Positions 11,056-23,211 of a DNA stretch of 64,000 nucleotides are shown one piece after another. How positions within the stretch are numbered: the first letter of the stretch is position 1; each line of letters opens with the position of its first letter. The notes below the pieces were generated by a model, which saw only the letters and a program-made list of their open reading frames with translations, was not told the origin of the DNA and ran no database searches. The translations under genes were made by a program, and so were the position numbers. This stretch comes from Craterostigma plantagineum (lineage: Eukaryota > Streptophyta > Magnoliopsida > Lamiales > Linderniaceae), in NCBI GenBank assembly GCA_027422505.1, contig JAPQWV010000331.1:248001-312000 (forward strand), given 5' to 3'.

Positions 11056-11443
11056 TTTTATTTTCTTGAAATGAAATGATTATAAGTTGCCGTGTTTAAG
11101 TATATATAGAGAGATCAGATGTATGCATTCACTTGCAATCAAAGAATGGAGATGGAGCATAAGATATATATAGATTGTATCTAACACGTGGTGGGATTTG
11201 AGCGTAGAGACTATGAATAGATCGTGAGAATGTCTCAAGTTTAACTAACTTAACGGTCGACTTCAGTTCTCAGCCGCTTATCCTTCTAACAACTTTGCAT
11301 TGTCGTCAAAATGGGGCTCTTATTTCGGCTGTCCATCGGAATAGTTTTGTCGTCTTAGACAACTGCCTTTTATTTAGTTTTTCTTCCTCAGTTTTTACAG
11401 ATCGCCTGCAAAGGTTAGTTAAAGAAAAGAGAGAGAGAAAGAA
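11056..11443. promoter_or_regulatory. shared divergent promoter, LEA (minus) and Alba (plus), with ABRE
   Basis: 388 bp separate the two start codons. ACACGTGG at 11184-11191 is a G-box/ABRE core. TATATATA at 11100-11107 would serve the minus-strand LEA gene about 45 bp upstream of its ATG. An ABRE is what one expects for an ABA- and seed-responsive LEA gene; whether it also affects the Alba gene is unknown. Confidence 0.5.
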
Positions 11444-12237
11444 ATGGCAATGGCAACGGCAGATGTGGTGAAGCAGACGAACAACGAAAACTTGAAGAAG
11501 AACAGAATTCAAGTCTCCAACACCAAGAAACCCCTCTTCTTCTACGTCAATCTTGCAAAGGTAGCTTTCTCCTTCCTTAAATTGCGGTTTTTGACTGTAA
11601 GAAAATGAGGTGTTAGATATTTCTTCGCCAACGTGTTCTTTATAAATTGCGCGCAGAGGTACCTTCAGCAGCATAATGAGATTGAGCTCTCGGCTTTAGG
11701 CATGGGTAAGAAATCTCTAACCTTTTTCATTCTTTCGACCCTTCACATCCTATTCCCAGAAAACCCGCGAAAAAAAAAAAAAAATGTCTCTTTGCCTTCA
11801 GCGATCGCAACAGTAGTCACCATAGCCGAGATTCTGAAGAACAATGGGTTCGTCAATGAGAAGAGTAAGTATTTAACCTATTAATACAGTTAGTACGATC
11901 TCATTAAGGCATCTTACTTGTGCGATTATATACAGGCATATTGACATCCACCACGGGGATGAGAGATCAAAGCAAGGGCCGTATGGTCCAAAAAGCTCGG
12001 GTGAGTTTACGCCCGCCTCAGCAGTCATCTGTACATGGATTTCGAAAATAATATTATGGAAAAAATCAGAACTGCTTACGTTTTTTCGCCGAACAGATCG
12101 AGATCGTGCTTGAGAAGTCGGAGAAATTCGACTCCATCATGAGCGCGAGCAGCGCAGCGAATCATCAGAACGCAAAAGTAGCCGTCGTAGAAGATGGAAA
12201 AGCAGAGGACAAGAAACTGCAGTCGCAAGAAGGGTGA
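11444..12237 (+). CDS. Alba-domain nucleic-acid-binding protein
   Basis: Five exons: 11444-11560, 11657-11705, 11802-11864, 11936-12000 and 12097-12237, giving 144 residues. The Alba fold covers about residues 18-115. KNRIQVSNTKKPLFFYVNLAKRY, ELSALGMAIATVVTIAEILK and IEIVLEKSEKFD are the blocks conserved in plant short Alba proteins. Family members bind RNA and DNA (including R-loops) in nucleus and cytoplasm. The tail after residue 115 is charged and of low complexity. All introns are short (75-100 bp) with good GT-AG borders. The gene is divergent from the LEA gene. Confidence 0.92.
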
Positions 12238-12860
12238 ATCCATATACAACAACGTTAATTGCATGGAAGAAATCCTTGAGTGTATCTCAGCATGATATGA
12301 GAGCCAATATGTTAGTATCTTTACTTTTTAGTATACCTAATTATAGCTTCCATTACAATAATAAAGATAAATTAGGGAAAAGCAGAGTAGCCAACTCGGT
12401 CGTAAGATTCTGTTGAGCTGCTGCATATATATTCTGTTCTAAAGGTATAATTTTTTATTGTGCTACTGTTTAAAAACCTTGTATCTTCCCAAGATACATC
12501 ATACGTACTTTTGCTTTTAAAAAGTTCCCCTTTACGCTTCCTTTTTAGCTCTCTTTGATATTTTCATTTCTAGAATCCTAAATAAGAAAGAAAGAAGCTC
12601 ATGCAAGAAAACGTACGAGTCAAGCAAGGAACCTTCTGAAAAGCTTACATGCGCCATATACGACAAGCAAAATTCAAACATCTCCAACAAGCAATCGCAA
12701 AGGGATAAACTCTTACAAAAGAAAAGCAGTAACCAAGCAACTTCACGACAGGCAAAATGTATAAATAGCACACAGAGATGAGATGATGATCAAACACTAA
12801 CAAAAAGCTCTCAATCAACGTCATCACATAAGAGAAAAGAGTTAGGTGCAAAGATCAAAC
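12238..12860. promoter_or_regulatory. intergenic region with TATA box for the RTM2-like gene
   Basis: TATAAATA at 12760-12767 lies about 100 bp upstream of the start codon at 12861. No gene or repeat was seen in the rest of the interval. Confidence 0.5.
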
Positions 12861-13948
12861 ATGGCAATGAGACCTAGAGGAGGTGGCCGTACCAACCCTC
12901 CGAGGGGCCCGGCCCGGCCACGAACAGGTGGCGTCTTGCCCGTCTACGAAGATTTCAGGCCCGCGTCTGAATGGCAGCAAGACGACGAGTTCCATACTCT
13001 CAGTGTATTTCTTCCTGGTAAATGCATCATACAAGCATATATAACAGCATTGCTTCAATTGAATTCGATTTCAGGAAAAACTTCGCTGCAACTATTCGCA
13101 TGTCTTTTATTCTAGGGTTTACGAAGGAGCAGATCAGCGTCTCGACAGAAGACAAGAACATAGTAAGGGTCAGAGGCGAACGGTTGGTGGCTGGCAATAA
13201 ATGGAGCAGATTTCGAGAAGATTTTCAAGTACCTGAAAACGGAGAGATCAAAGCTGTTCGTGCCAAGTACCAAGGAGGAACCTTGAGCATCACCGTTCCC
13301 AAGAAGAAAGTGGATAAACAGCCTAAAGAAACTCCTTCGACGCCTAAAGCTGCCGATGTTGAGAAGCAAACTGCGAGTCAGAAGGGCAAAGACAAAATCT
13401 CAGGAGAAGGCACGAGCCAAACAAGAGAGGATCAAGCTGATGCTAGCCGGGCCACTGACGGAAGCAAATCGGCAGAAAGGGAAAGGTTAGAGGCCAAAAG
13501 AACGTCTGACGAACAAATAATGGATCATCCTCTGAGAGATATTGGGATTGAAGCTGAGAAGATTGCTGCAAGCGTTGGGCTGAAAGGAAAACGTATATCA
13601 GAAAAGACAGATGAAGCTCACAAGACGAGGGATGATGTTAAGAATAAGATCTTGGATAAATTTAAAGGCTTACCTGATGCTTCTGCTGCTGCCGAGAAAA
13701 TGAAATCACACCTCGAGGGCCGAGCAGAAGGAGACAAAGGATCAAACAGCAAACAGACGATTCGTTCACGTGGAGATGATCGTGGAGCTGCTTCTACGAT
13801 GCAGAGGCTAAACAAGAAGATGAAAGGGCTCGCCGAGCTCAATGAAGAGAGGCAGTTATTGGTGAATATGGGGGTTGCTGTGCTTGTTATCATGGGACTA
13901 AGTGCATACGTGACTTACCAATTCATGACGCGGCAAGAGAAAAACTAG
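12861..13948 (+). CDS. HSP20-domain protein with C-terminal membrane anchor (RTM2-like)
   Basis: Two exons, 12861-13017 and 13116-13948, giving 329 residues. The N-terminus is Arg/Gly/Pro-rich. An alpha-crystallin (HSP20) domain follows, at roughly residues 28-115: VYEDFRPASEWQQDDEFHTLSVFLPGFTKEQISV, then VRGERLVAGNKWSRFREDFQVPENG and GGTLSITVPKK. The middle is long, charged and Lys/Glu/Ser-rich (probably disordered). Near the end is one hydrophobic segment (VNMGVAVLVIMGLSAYVTYQF) followed by a basic tail. This layout matches RESTRICTED TEV MOVEMENT 2 and its relatives, phloem proteins with a small-HSP domain and a C-terminal membrane helix. Whether this copy restricts virus movement cannot be told; most family members do not. 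The intron interrupts the HSP20 domain at the conserved Gly. Confidence 0.88.
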
Positions 13949-15074
13949 TCTGTGTTTCAGTTGAATCTGTATAGAAATTCAAAAGTATGCATGGCGTGTA
14001 ACAAATAAAGGAACATTCTTTATGCCAGTTCAACGAGAATTTCAAAATAAAAATTCGTCGACAATGGACAAATTCAAACGTGCTCGCAACCACGAGGACG
14101 AAATATCATCAAAGTTCGAAACCAACCAAGATGAATCAAATGAAAAGTTTGTTTCTCGAAAAGTTTGTTCAACAGAAGTAACCAGCAGAGGTCATCTAAT
14201 TACATAGGCTAAATATCTCCAATTTTACATAGATGGGACAAGCATAACTAAATACTATACCTTCTTAACCAGGGAAACAAGTAAAAGAATGTAATAGAAA
14301 TCCCAGGGACCAATATGACACCGTATTTGCTCCCACTTGGACAAGTTGTCTTGTTTCAATGACACTATATATCAAATGAATTCCCGCTAATCTAAGATCA
14401 TATATTCTCCCATAAACAAAGCTGCTGCATAGAATCACATTCTTGGATCCTTGTTGCAGAAATTACCATCCAGTCAGTTTACTATCCTGTCAACAGTTGA
14501 GTATTCAAAATTAAAATGAAATAAGCCAAGAAAACATAAGAAGATGACGAGAAAATTTCTGCGTAACCATCTCTTTTGTAAGACAAACTTCCATCTCATC
14601 CCAGTGTCACATCTCACAAAATTATAGCAGAACGGAACTTGGCAATAATTTGACAGAGTTAACGAGAACATGCAAGAACACAAAGCCTTATGCATCGAAC
14701 ACAAATCACCACATAATTTTTTAAACGTACCCTTGAAGGAAGAAGGATGTGCCGAGAAAGGCTGCAAGCTATCAGTTTTTGCTACTATTCAGTATTAGAT
14801 CAATATAACTTGAAGCTTCTTTGCGAAAAAGGTAAATAATAGCAAATTGAATAGAATATTCGATAACATGGCTCCCTGCTAGCTCCACCGGGAGCAACCA
14901 TACGTAAATTAGTTATGCAACGGCTCTGAATGCCAAAAATGATATTTTGAATAAGAGATATTATCAGTATAAAATTATAGAGGAATCAAAGTTATGAAGC
15001 GAACAATGCCGGATATATAGAATAATGCCAGATGAATTAGAACCAAGCAGTCGATATACTTTTCAGAATACAGC
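13949..15074. other. intergenic between RTM2-like and RBBP5-like 3' ends
   Basis: This is the convergent 3' flank of two genes. I see no supported coding region, RNA gene or repeat. Confidence 0.6.
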
Positions 15075-17495
15075 TTATCTTTTAAGCTCCAGAAGATTAC
15101 CAGAATGTTTTATCTTTGACGCTTCTTTCATACTTTCCGCTTCGAAATCCACCTCTACTTCTGAAGACTCCCTCTTTCTTTTCTGATTCTCATCTCCACT
15201 GTCCTCTGCATTCCATTTTTCAGTAATATCAGTGGTGTGCAAATTTAAAATATGCATATTCTAAGCAATAAAATGATACAGAAAGGATGTACCTTCACGT
15301 GGGATGGATTCTTGATTTGTTAGATAACCATTTTCTGTAGCTCGATCTGAAACAGGGGATACAGAAAGGCTAGCATCACCCACTTTCAAATTCTTCAATT
15401 CGTGCACCTGCTGCTGCTCGTGAAAACTTGGATACGGATCAGCAGGCAAAAAACAAACTTCATCCTGGGATACGTCCGAATCACTGAAAGCCGAATCTTT
15501 CTCAACCGTCAAAATATCCACCTCATCATCTTCATTCACAGAAGAATTTTTCAACTGAACCAGTGTAAAAGTTTCAGATAAGAATACAAGAGGGGAATAA
15601 AGATAAACAGACAAAAATCTTTAGTCAGTCCTTCTTTACTTAACTACCTTTTCAGTTTCAGGAACAAGATCGAATTCGTCCTCTCGCTCCACATATTCTT
15701 CATTTTCCTCAAGCTCCCTAAAATCTGGAGCAAACGCACTCCAATTTTCAGTATAATCCTTGGCCCAGATATATGCCAAACCAGTCAAGGAGACTGAAAC
15801 TACAACAGGTCGAAATGGGTGCCATGCTAAATCGATCAAAGCTTCCCTTGGTCCTTCAAGAATCTTCACAAGATGGCCAGCTTTGTCCCATATGTAGATC
15901 TTGTGCTCGCCTTTGCTGGCCGAACCCCCGACGACCCACTCTCCATCACCGCTAAAACAAGGAACTTTCCAGTGTACTTTGGTAATCGAATCTTGAAACT
16001 CCCTAAAAGGAGCAAGACACTTCGACCCAACAAACTTCAATTTTTCAATTTCGTCTAGCTCACATGCTTCACTAACAAATTTATCCAGTTCACCAAGCCC
16101 ATTTTTCACTGGGAGGAGATTTTCATATATCCTGATAATCCTATCGTTAGAATTAGTTAGAAGGTAACTCCCGTCCCGGCTGAACACAATGTTCTTTATC
16201 ACCGCAGACCCAGAAACAGAAACAAAACCACGTATTTGTACACTTTCGGGATCCACAATTAGTATTTCCCCTTTAGAGTTCCCCACATACACCAAATCAC
16301 CATATTTACTGAAGCACGCTGCAGTGGGAGTAAAAGGAGCAGATCCATCTGAAAATTTATTACGAGAAGATGGGACGACACTGTTTCCTACATCGGGCAG
16401 TGAGGATGGAAGTACAGTGGTGGTTGATGTGTCCAAATCAACCAAAAGTGGGGCTGATGAAAGCGGGCAAACTAAGCAGATCGACGGCGTAGATGCCCCG
16501 GGATGGAGGCGTGCTTGTAATGGAGTTTGTTGCAGAGTTGTCCGAACTATTTTCTCCGCCTTGAGGACATCCCAGAGAGTCAAGGACTTATCAGCAGCCG
16601 AAACAAGAAGGCGATGGCCATACTTAGACCAACTAACACTTGTTATGGCTGCTACACAGCTTTTATCCTTCAGTTCTCTTGCAATGCCTCTAGTTTCGAA
16701 ATCCCATATAATGCAACTTCCATCAGAGCAGCCAGCTGGATTGAAATATACAAATTTTGTAATAACATGTATCTAATCCAACTAATCATTCTTTCTTTAA
16801 ATGATAGCTGTAGATTTATTCTAAGCTAAAAATAATATGAAACTTTCCAAATCAAAAGTAAGTTCCAAGACTCATCCTTCATATATGCACGCTGAATTCT
16901 CACGAAGCCCAGAAATTATTGTGGAAACACCAGAGACACTATGTTGAAAAATTATCGCCAGCAACCTTACGATGCAAGCCCGATCATTAACAGATACGTG
17001 CTCGATAACGTATAGACCAGTGAACCAAATTTATAACATTCAGGACGTTTTTTTCAAGGCCATTAGCTCATAAACGATAGTACAAATACGAGCACGGGAA
17101 GCATAGAGTTCGAAAGCGAAACTGAGAAAGCTAACCAAAAAGTAGAAAAAAACAATCGAAGCTACTCACTCGAAGAGTTGAAAACCGAAAATGAAATGTG
17201 GAAAACAAATTATACCCGCAAGAAGTGTTCCCCGGCGATTAAAGGCAATACACTTCATCACTCCATGTTCTAAATACTCTTCTATTGCCTCCGGAAAATC
17301 ACCTTGCAATGGGTCTACACAAAAAAAAGCAACGCAGTATCACAACCCAACTGCGAATAACATCTTTCAAATGCAAATCCAAAATTAAGGCCGATGCTAC
17401 ATAAGAGAAACATGAAAAGCATCTAAAACACCAAAAATTCAGCTGATAACAAACAAACAAACAAACAAAACTCTACCAATAATAGCGGCATTCAT
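15075..17495 (-). CDS. RBL: RBBP5-like WD40 protein, COMPASS H3K4 methyltransferase subunit
   Basis: Five minus-strand exons: 17477-17495 (19 nt), 17216-17314, 15648-16735, 15293-15554 and 15075-15205, giving 532 residues. This is close to animal RBBP5 at about 540. The start MNAAIIDPLQGDFPEAIEEYLEHG and the following AFNRRGTLLAAGCSDG, IIWDFETRG and VSWSKYGHRLLVSAADK are the first WD repeats. Further repeats include FSRDGSYLLTNSNDRIIRIYE and FSGDGEWVVGGSA. LAWHPFRPVVVSVSLTGLAYIWA leads to the acidic hinge DEFDLVPETEK. RBBP5 holds WDR5, ASH2 and the SET-domain enzyme together in COMPASS in the nucleus. The tail (exons 4-5) is acidic and Lys/Arg-rich and the least conserved part. Intron 2 is about 480 bp. 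It is divergent from the PsbP-like gene, 416 bp between ATGs. Confidence 0.92.
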
Positions 17496-17911
17496 AGCGT
17501 ATCTCTTCCTCCAACAAGCACTGCTCCAAGTTTAGCAACAATCAATACGAAGGTAAGCAAATTGTTAGGGTCGTAAATAACCAACCAGCTCAACGAATCG
17601 GAAAGCAGAGTTCAATTTCTTCTGCTTCTCACCAGCTAAAATCCCTGGAAGAATGACTGAAGTTAATTCTCGGCCCATATAAATCATTTGTCGGCCCATT
17701 TAAATTAGTTCTCCTACTTCAACAATGGCATTTTTGTAATTTTACATCGCCAGATATCGCAAGAAGAAGATCATTTACGGAAAATTCCACCTCATACGTT
17801 ATCCAACTCACTTGTCCGAAGAAGCCATGAAGAACGATCGCCGGTTAATATTCCATTCTTACGAAACTCCATCATCTCTTTCATCGTACTAAAAGCTCTG
17901 TTTACTCGTCA
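17496..17911. promoter_or_regulatory. divergent promoter of RBBP5-like and PsbP-like genes, site II motifs
   Basis: Two GGCCCAT motifs about 25 bp apart (17674-17702, TCGGCCCATATAAAT and TCGGCCCATTTAAAT) lie midway between the ATGs. GGCCCA/TGGGCC elements are typical of plant housekeeping and organelle-protein genes and are often found in bidirectional promoters. Confidence 0.55.
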
Positions 17912-19174
17912 ATGGCGATGTCCAAGATTCTTGTCACCATCTCTCACAACCCACCTGGGAAAGCGCTAGCCACGCCCTTCGCCGGAAGTTTGGACGCCGA
18001 CGTTTCTAGGAGGCTCGTCCTTTCCGCCGCTTGCTCTTCAATCTTGGCCACCTTACCTCCGGCCTCCGCCGCGGCTCAGCCGTCTTCGCCTCCTCCTTCC
18101 AATCCGAGCCCGCCGCCGCCGTCGCCGCCAAAATCGTTTCTTTCAGGCATTGCCAACACAAAGTCTTGGTTTCAGTTCTACGGAGACGGCTTCGCCATTC
18201 GAGTGCCGCCGGACTTCCAAGACCTCACCGAGCCTGAGGATTTCAACGCCGGGCTCTCTCTGTACGGAGATAAAGCTAAGCCGAAGACCTTCGCCGCGCG
18301 CTTTGCTTCGCCTGATGGGTAGTAGCAATTAAACTGTTCATTCTAATTAAGTTTGCTCTTCCTTTCTCTAACACAGCTGCAAATGTGGTCTGCAGATCTG
18401 AGGTCGTCAGCGTTCTTATTCGCCCCACAAACCAACTCAAGATTACCTTCTTAGAGGTTCGTTCTCCTTCAAATCAAATTTCTCACCCAAATTTGTATGT
18501 TCTGTTCATGTAAAGATGGTTTCTTGAAAAGTTCTTCAATATAAGGACACAAAAATTGAGGTTGTAAAGATGACACTTAGATTTTCCAGCATTTCAGTTC
18601 CTATCTTTGATTCTGTCAGGCCAAAGACATCACAGATTTAGGATCACTAAAGGCAGCAGCTAAAATCTTTGTTCCAGGTAAGGAAAACGAAAGAAAAACT
18701 GTTGCCCTTCAACAATGTTGATTCTTCGAACCGAACTGAGCCTTCGAAACTTTGTTTCAGGCAATGCAACTCTGTTTGCTGCTCGTACGATCAAAATCAA
18801 GGAGGAAGAAGGTTATAGGTACATTTTACAAAGATGCAATCTTTCTCATTACATAAAAAAGCAGTTCGCTGCTAATCTTACTCCATTTGTACTTTCAGAA
18901 ATTACTACTATTACGAATTCGGTAGGGACGAACAGCACGTAGCAATGGTGGCTGCTGTTAATAGCGGAAAGGTCATTTTTTTATTAGTCTTTATCTTCCA
19001 TTCCATTCAGTAATTCTTCTCAGCTTTGGTTATAAAGAGCATTCGCCTTTTTCTTTTTACGTTTAAAAACTTTTTCGTCAGGCAATAATAGCCGGAGCTA
19101 CGGCCCCAGAGAATAAGTGGGACGACGATGGTATTCGACTTCGTTCTTCGGCCGTGTCCCTAACGCTTTTATAA
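17912..19174 (+). CDS. PsbP-domain protein of the thylakoid lumen (PPD type)
   Basis: Six exons: 17912-18318, 18396-18456, 18620-18677, 18761-18818, 18899-18971 and 19082-19174, giving 249 residues. The N-terminus is a two-part transit peptide: a Ser/Ala-rich chloroplast part, then SRRLVLSAACSSILATLPPASAAA. The paired Arg and the A-x-A-like end suggest lumen import by the Tat route. A short Pro-rich linker follows. The PsbP/Mog1-like domain starts at WFQFYGDGFAIRVPPDFQD and continues with AARFASPDGSEVVSVLIRPTNQLKITF and KIKEEEGYRNYYYYEFGR. PPD proteins assist photosystem assembly; which PPD this is I cannot say with confidence. From memory, a PsbP-family gene, the aminotransferase fusion and mevalonate kinase are near neighbours on Arabidopsis chromosome 5 too. 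Confidence 0.85.
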
Positions 19175-19627
19175 CTCCAAAGATATTTGGCTTCAGATGA
19201 AATGATGAACTATGATGTCTAGTTTAAGACATGCTCGAAAATTTTGTTGTCTGAGATAGAGAGTGATCTGATACATACATATGTTCATTACATAGGAATT
19301 GCGACAGATGTTTGGGAGAAAGAGCGATTTCTCTGATGTTATGAACCTCAATGAATGTGAAACTGAATGTATAAACACAGATTCTTGGGCTGTTATAGCA
19401 GTTCTGCTGCTCACTGGGAGAAATTGCTGTTGCTGGAATTCTTTAATGAAATGTTAATTACAAAATTCGTCCCAAAACTGTTTGTATTCTTTCAATTCGA
19501 CCCAACTATTAACTTACAATAGGTTTTAAGTCGTCGTCGTCGTCGTCTTCACTTCGTCTCCGCCGTCGTCGGGCATCAAGATTGGATTAAAATCAGCCCT
19601 TATTAGGAATCGGTAGTAAGCTGAACA
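19175..19627. other. intergenic between PsbP-like and VPS36 genes
   Basis: Holds the 3' end of one gene and the promoter of the next. A short (GTC)n run at about 19533-19550 lies in the probable 5' leader of VPS36. Nothing else was recognised. Confidence 0.5.
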
Positions 19628-21989
19628 ATGAACGGAAATCCTTTTCCGGCGGCGCAGCTGACGGAAAGTGGCCGACCAGTGCTGTACCCTAACGAAGTCG
19701 AGTGTTCGATTCTCTCCGCCGTCGAATTTCTCGCCGAAGACGATCCGAGCTTGCCTAATCTGAAATCAGGCCTAGTTATCCTCACCACACACCGCCTTCT
19801 GTATCTACCTTCTCAAAATCAGTCCCCTCAGAATCCGTTCTTCATCCCTCTTTCGGCTGTCCAGCACATCTCGTACCAGGGTAAGAAATCGATTAAATCC
19901 ATGTTCCACAGCCCTAGGATTAAGCTCAACGTTGATTTCGCGGTGCTCGATGGTCGTGGCCGGGGCAATGTGGTGGCGATTACTTTGATTGTGAGGGGTA
20001 AATCGGACGTTGATGTGTTCATGGGGAAGTTATGGGATGCGTGGAGAGGCAGGGCTTGGGAAGAGCCTAGCAAGGTCGCGGAAGCATCTTCTTCGAATTC
20101 ATCGTTAGCGTTGAAGATGCCTGTCGTGGGTATTTCTGGGATATTGAGGAAAGAACAAGAGATGTGGGAGAGTACGGACAAGAGCTTGCAGGATGCTTTT
20201 CAGGACCTCAGCGCTCTCATGGTTGCAATGTTGCGTTTTTGGTTTTTTGTTTTCGTTCTTGTAAAATTGGAATCTTGAGTTTGCCTTGTCAATGTATGTA
20301 AAAGATCTTTCATTTATGGTTTTCCATGGAAGAGTAGAGTAAGGCGAAGGAGATGGTGATGCTTGCAGAGAAGATGAGGTCGAAGCTTCTGATTGGTACA
20401 AATGCTCAGGCCAGTGGAACGAACGATGACGAGATGGGCAGCAAAGAAGAAATGCAGGATTGGTTGTTGAGCGTCGGCATTGTGTCGCCGGTCACCAAGG
20501 AGACGGCGGGTGCTTTGTACCATCAACAGCTTTCTCGTCAGGTCCGTTTAGTTAACTGACTCTATAATGATCAGTTGCGTTATTGAACTCATTATATGGA
20601 ACCTTGAAACTGAAGCAATAAAGAAAGAATGGTAGATAGATGTGATGTGTTCTTTCTTCATTTATGTCTTGTTACATTGGGTGATTTTGCCTTGATTCTT
20701 GTTTGTTCAATGTAAGTGTATAAACGTTAAACTTTTAGCTTGTTGTTTCCTCGTTGGCAACTAAAGATATGCCCCTTTTAGTTGGCAGATTTCGTGAAGA
20801 TACCTTTAGAGAGGGCTGGAGGAATGATTAACTTGATAGATATTTACTGCCTCTTCAATCGAGCCCGTGGCACAGGTCGACCTCTTTTTTTTTTAGTTCT
20901 GCTGGTTAACCTTTCTGCTGCTAGTTTGGAAGGAGATAAATGTTTTCCTTTTTCTGCAGAATTAATCTCACCCGACGATTTATTGCAAGCATGTTCTCTA
21001 TGGGAAAAATTCGATGTGTATGTACTTTTTCAGTGTTAACCTCATTCTTTCACCCCCTTGATTTACTCATTTGTGAGATTGGAATTCTCTGAATATCATA
21101 TCTCGTTTCTGGCAGCTCAGTAATGCTTAGGAAATTCGACAGTGGTGTCGTGGTGATCCAAAGTAAAGCCCACAGTGATGATGAGGTGATTACCGAGACT
21201 TGACCACCTTTTACCTAATATTTCGCTTTGCCATGTTATTTGTTAACAATGTGTCGGTAGACAGAAGCGAAAAATTCCCTTTTATAGACAAACCTGAGAA
21301 TAAGGTTATCAGAGCAATGAGCAATGCAAGTAATGGTTTCCTCGAAGAAACTACAACAGTATATATGCCCTTATTCTCAATGCATAAATCATATAAATCT
21401 TGGGAAACTTCAAATATTTCTGCTCATATGATCTCAGCTGTAGAATGTGCGCGAATCGAGAAATATTTGATTTTTCTCTCGTCCCATTTATAATATGATC
21501 TATTGTTTCTCTTAACAGATGTACAGTAGGATCAGCATTTTGGCAATGAATAGAGACGCATTGCTCGATGGGATCAGTGCTAGCGATGCTGCTCGAACCC
21601 TCGGCGTCGCCCCAGCTATGGCTAAGGAGTATCTCCTCGCCGCCGAAGGAAAAGGCAAGAACTTAAAATAGTAGTAATGACCGATTATGTAAAATTTCAT
21701 TATTTTTTTCACGAAATTACGGGCTCGTTTTTTCTGCTTTGTAGGATTGCTTTGCAGAGACGTAAGCTCCGAAGGGTTGCGATTTTACGTCAATATATTT
21801 CAAGAACTCAGCCCGTCGAATATATACCTGTAAGTAGAAACACCTTTTCGGTTTTTTTTTTTCGTTTCTTCTTCTCTTTTAGAAGAATAGCTATAGAATA
21901 GAACTAAGTGTAGCAACCTTTCTTTCTCTTACAGTGTGAAAGATCACAGCAGATATAGCGCATGGCTTAAGGCTGTCTCAACACAGTGA
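19628..21989 (+). CDS. VPS36: VPS36, ESCRT-II subunit
   Basis: Eight exons: 19628-20221, 20338-20541, 20782-20875, 20960-21017, 21116-21185, 21519-21654, 21745-21829 and 21935-21989, giving 431 residues, near the usual plant length of about 440. The N-terminal GLUE (PH-like) domain is seen in [29 protein letters not shown] and [10 protein letters not shown]; it binds ubiquitin and phosphoinositides. The EAP30 winged-helix part runs from [13 protein letters not shown] to the end ([64 protein letters not shown]). VPS36 sorts ubiquitinated membrane proteins into multivesicular endosomes. Intron 6 appears to use a GC donor (AAAAG|GCAAGA at 21654/21655): no GT site nearby keeps the frame. Confidence 0.93.
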
Positions 21990-23211
21990 GTTGTCTAAAC
22001 ATACTTCATAGAAATTATTTATCTATATCTATATATATTGATATATGATGTTATATATTATTTATGACGTTATTGAGTATTCAATCAATGTGCCTGCATT
22101 TTGTCAATCGCCATTGCTGGAAAAAAAATAAAGCAAGCCATCCATGCTTACGTAATTTCGCTGATTCTTATCCTATCAATCGATTTTTTTATTTTATTTG
22201 TGTGAGAAATATGACCAAAAACAGAATATTAGATGAACTTAAATTGCGTCACACTATATATTGTAATGTGTACAACTTGTGGTATGGTATGGCCTTTGCC
22301 CTTTATCATAGGAAAATAAAAAAGCACACAATCAAGTCATAGGTCAGACGAAACTTCACCGCCCATCTATTGCATACTATTTTCGGCGTTTTATTTAATT
22401 TTTTTTCCTAAATATATGGGCATTTAATCAATATGATCGATCATGTCCCAATGATGGGTAAGTCGTCTTCGAATTGAATCATGAAATCGTTTTATATTTG
22501 AATCTATTATTGATTGAATATTGTTGTTTATATGGATTTAATAGAGTATAGGTAGACAAAGGGTTTGGTTTCACTGTAATTTTCGGTCATCCCATTGTCG
22601 ATGTAGTAATGAGTTTCAAATTAAATTGAACTTAATCGAATTCTGTGAATATTACTATAACTTCTAACAAAGAAAAATATCAATATGATCGCTCAAATTA
22701 TTGGATATCCTGCATATTACGAAAATCAAAACATTAAAAGCCAGCTTGTGTTTGTGCGTGACAACTTATATAAATAAATGCAAACATATATAAGTATGAA
22801 GTTGCAGCAAGCAATCAACTATCTTTGAGTATGATTGAGAAAATATGATATCACTAAAGTATATTTGTTGTTTACCACTTAAATATTTTTTCAGATTAAA
22901 TTAAATTCAATCTCTGATAAATGACGAGAATGGTGGCAGTTAGACTATGCAGCGCCATTAGTTTTTTTTTTTTTTTTTTTGACGCTATTTTTTCTAATTA
23001 TAAAATACATATCTTATATAATTATCTATATCTGCCAAAGTAAAAATTTCGTAAGAGAAAAAAAAAAGAATTAAATCAGCTCTGTACTTACGGTATTTTT
23101 ATACAATATATTTATGTACTTAAGTTTTATTTTTGGGAATAAATGTAATGTGTACTTCATTAATTTCTCACTATCTCACACACTCACGCTTACTGTGTGT
23201 AGAAACGCTTC
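21990..23211. other. intergenic, AT-rich, no gene seen
   Basis: More than 1 kb of AT-rich sequence with a T-run at about 22961-22980. I see no coding region or recognisable transposon ends. Confidence 0.5.
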
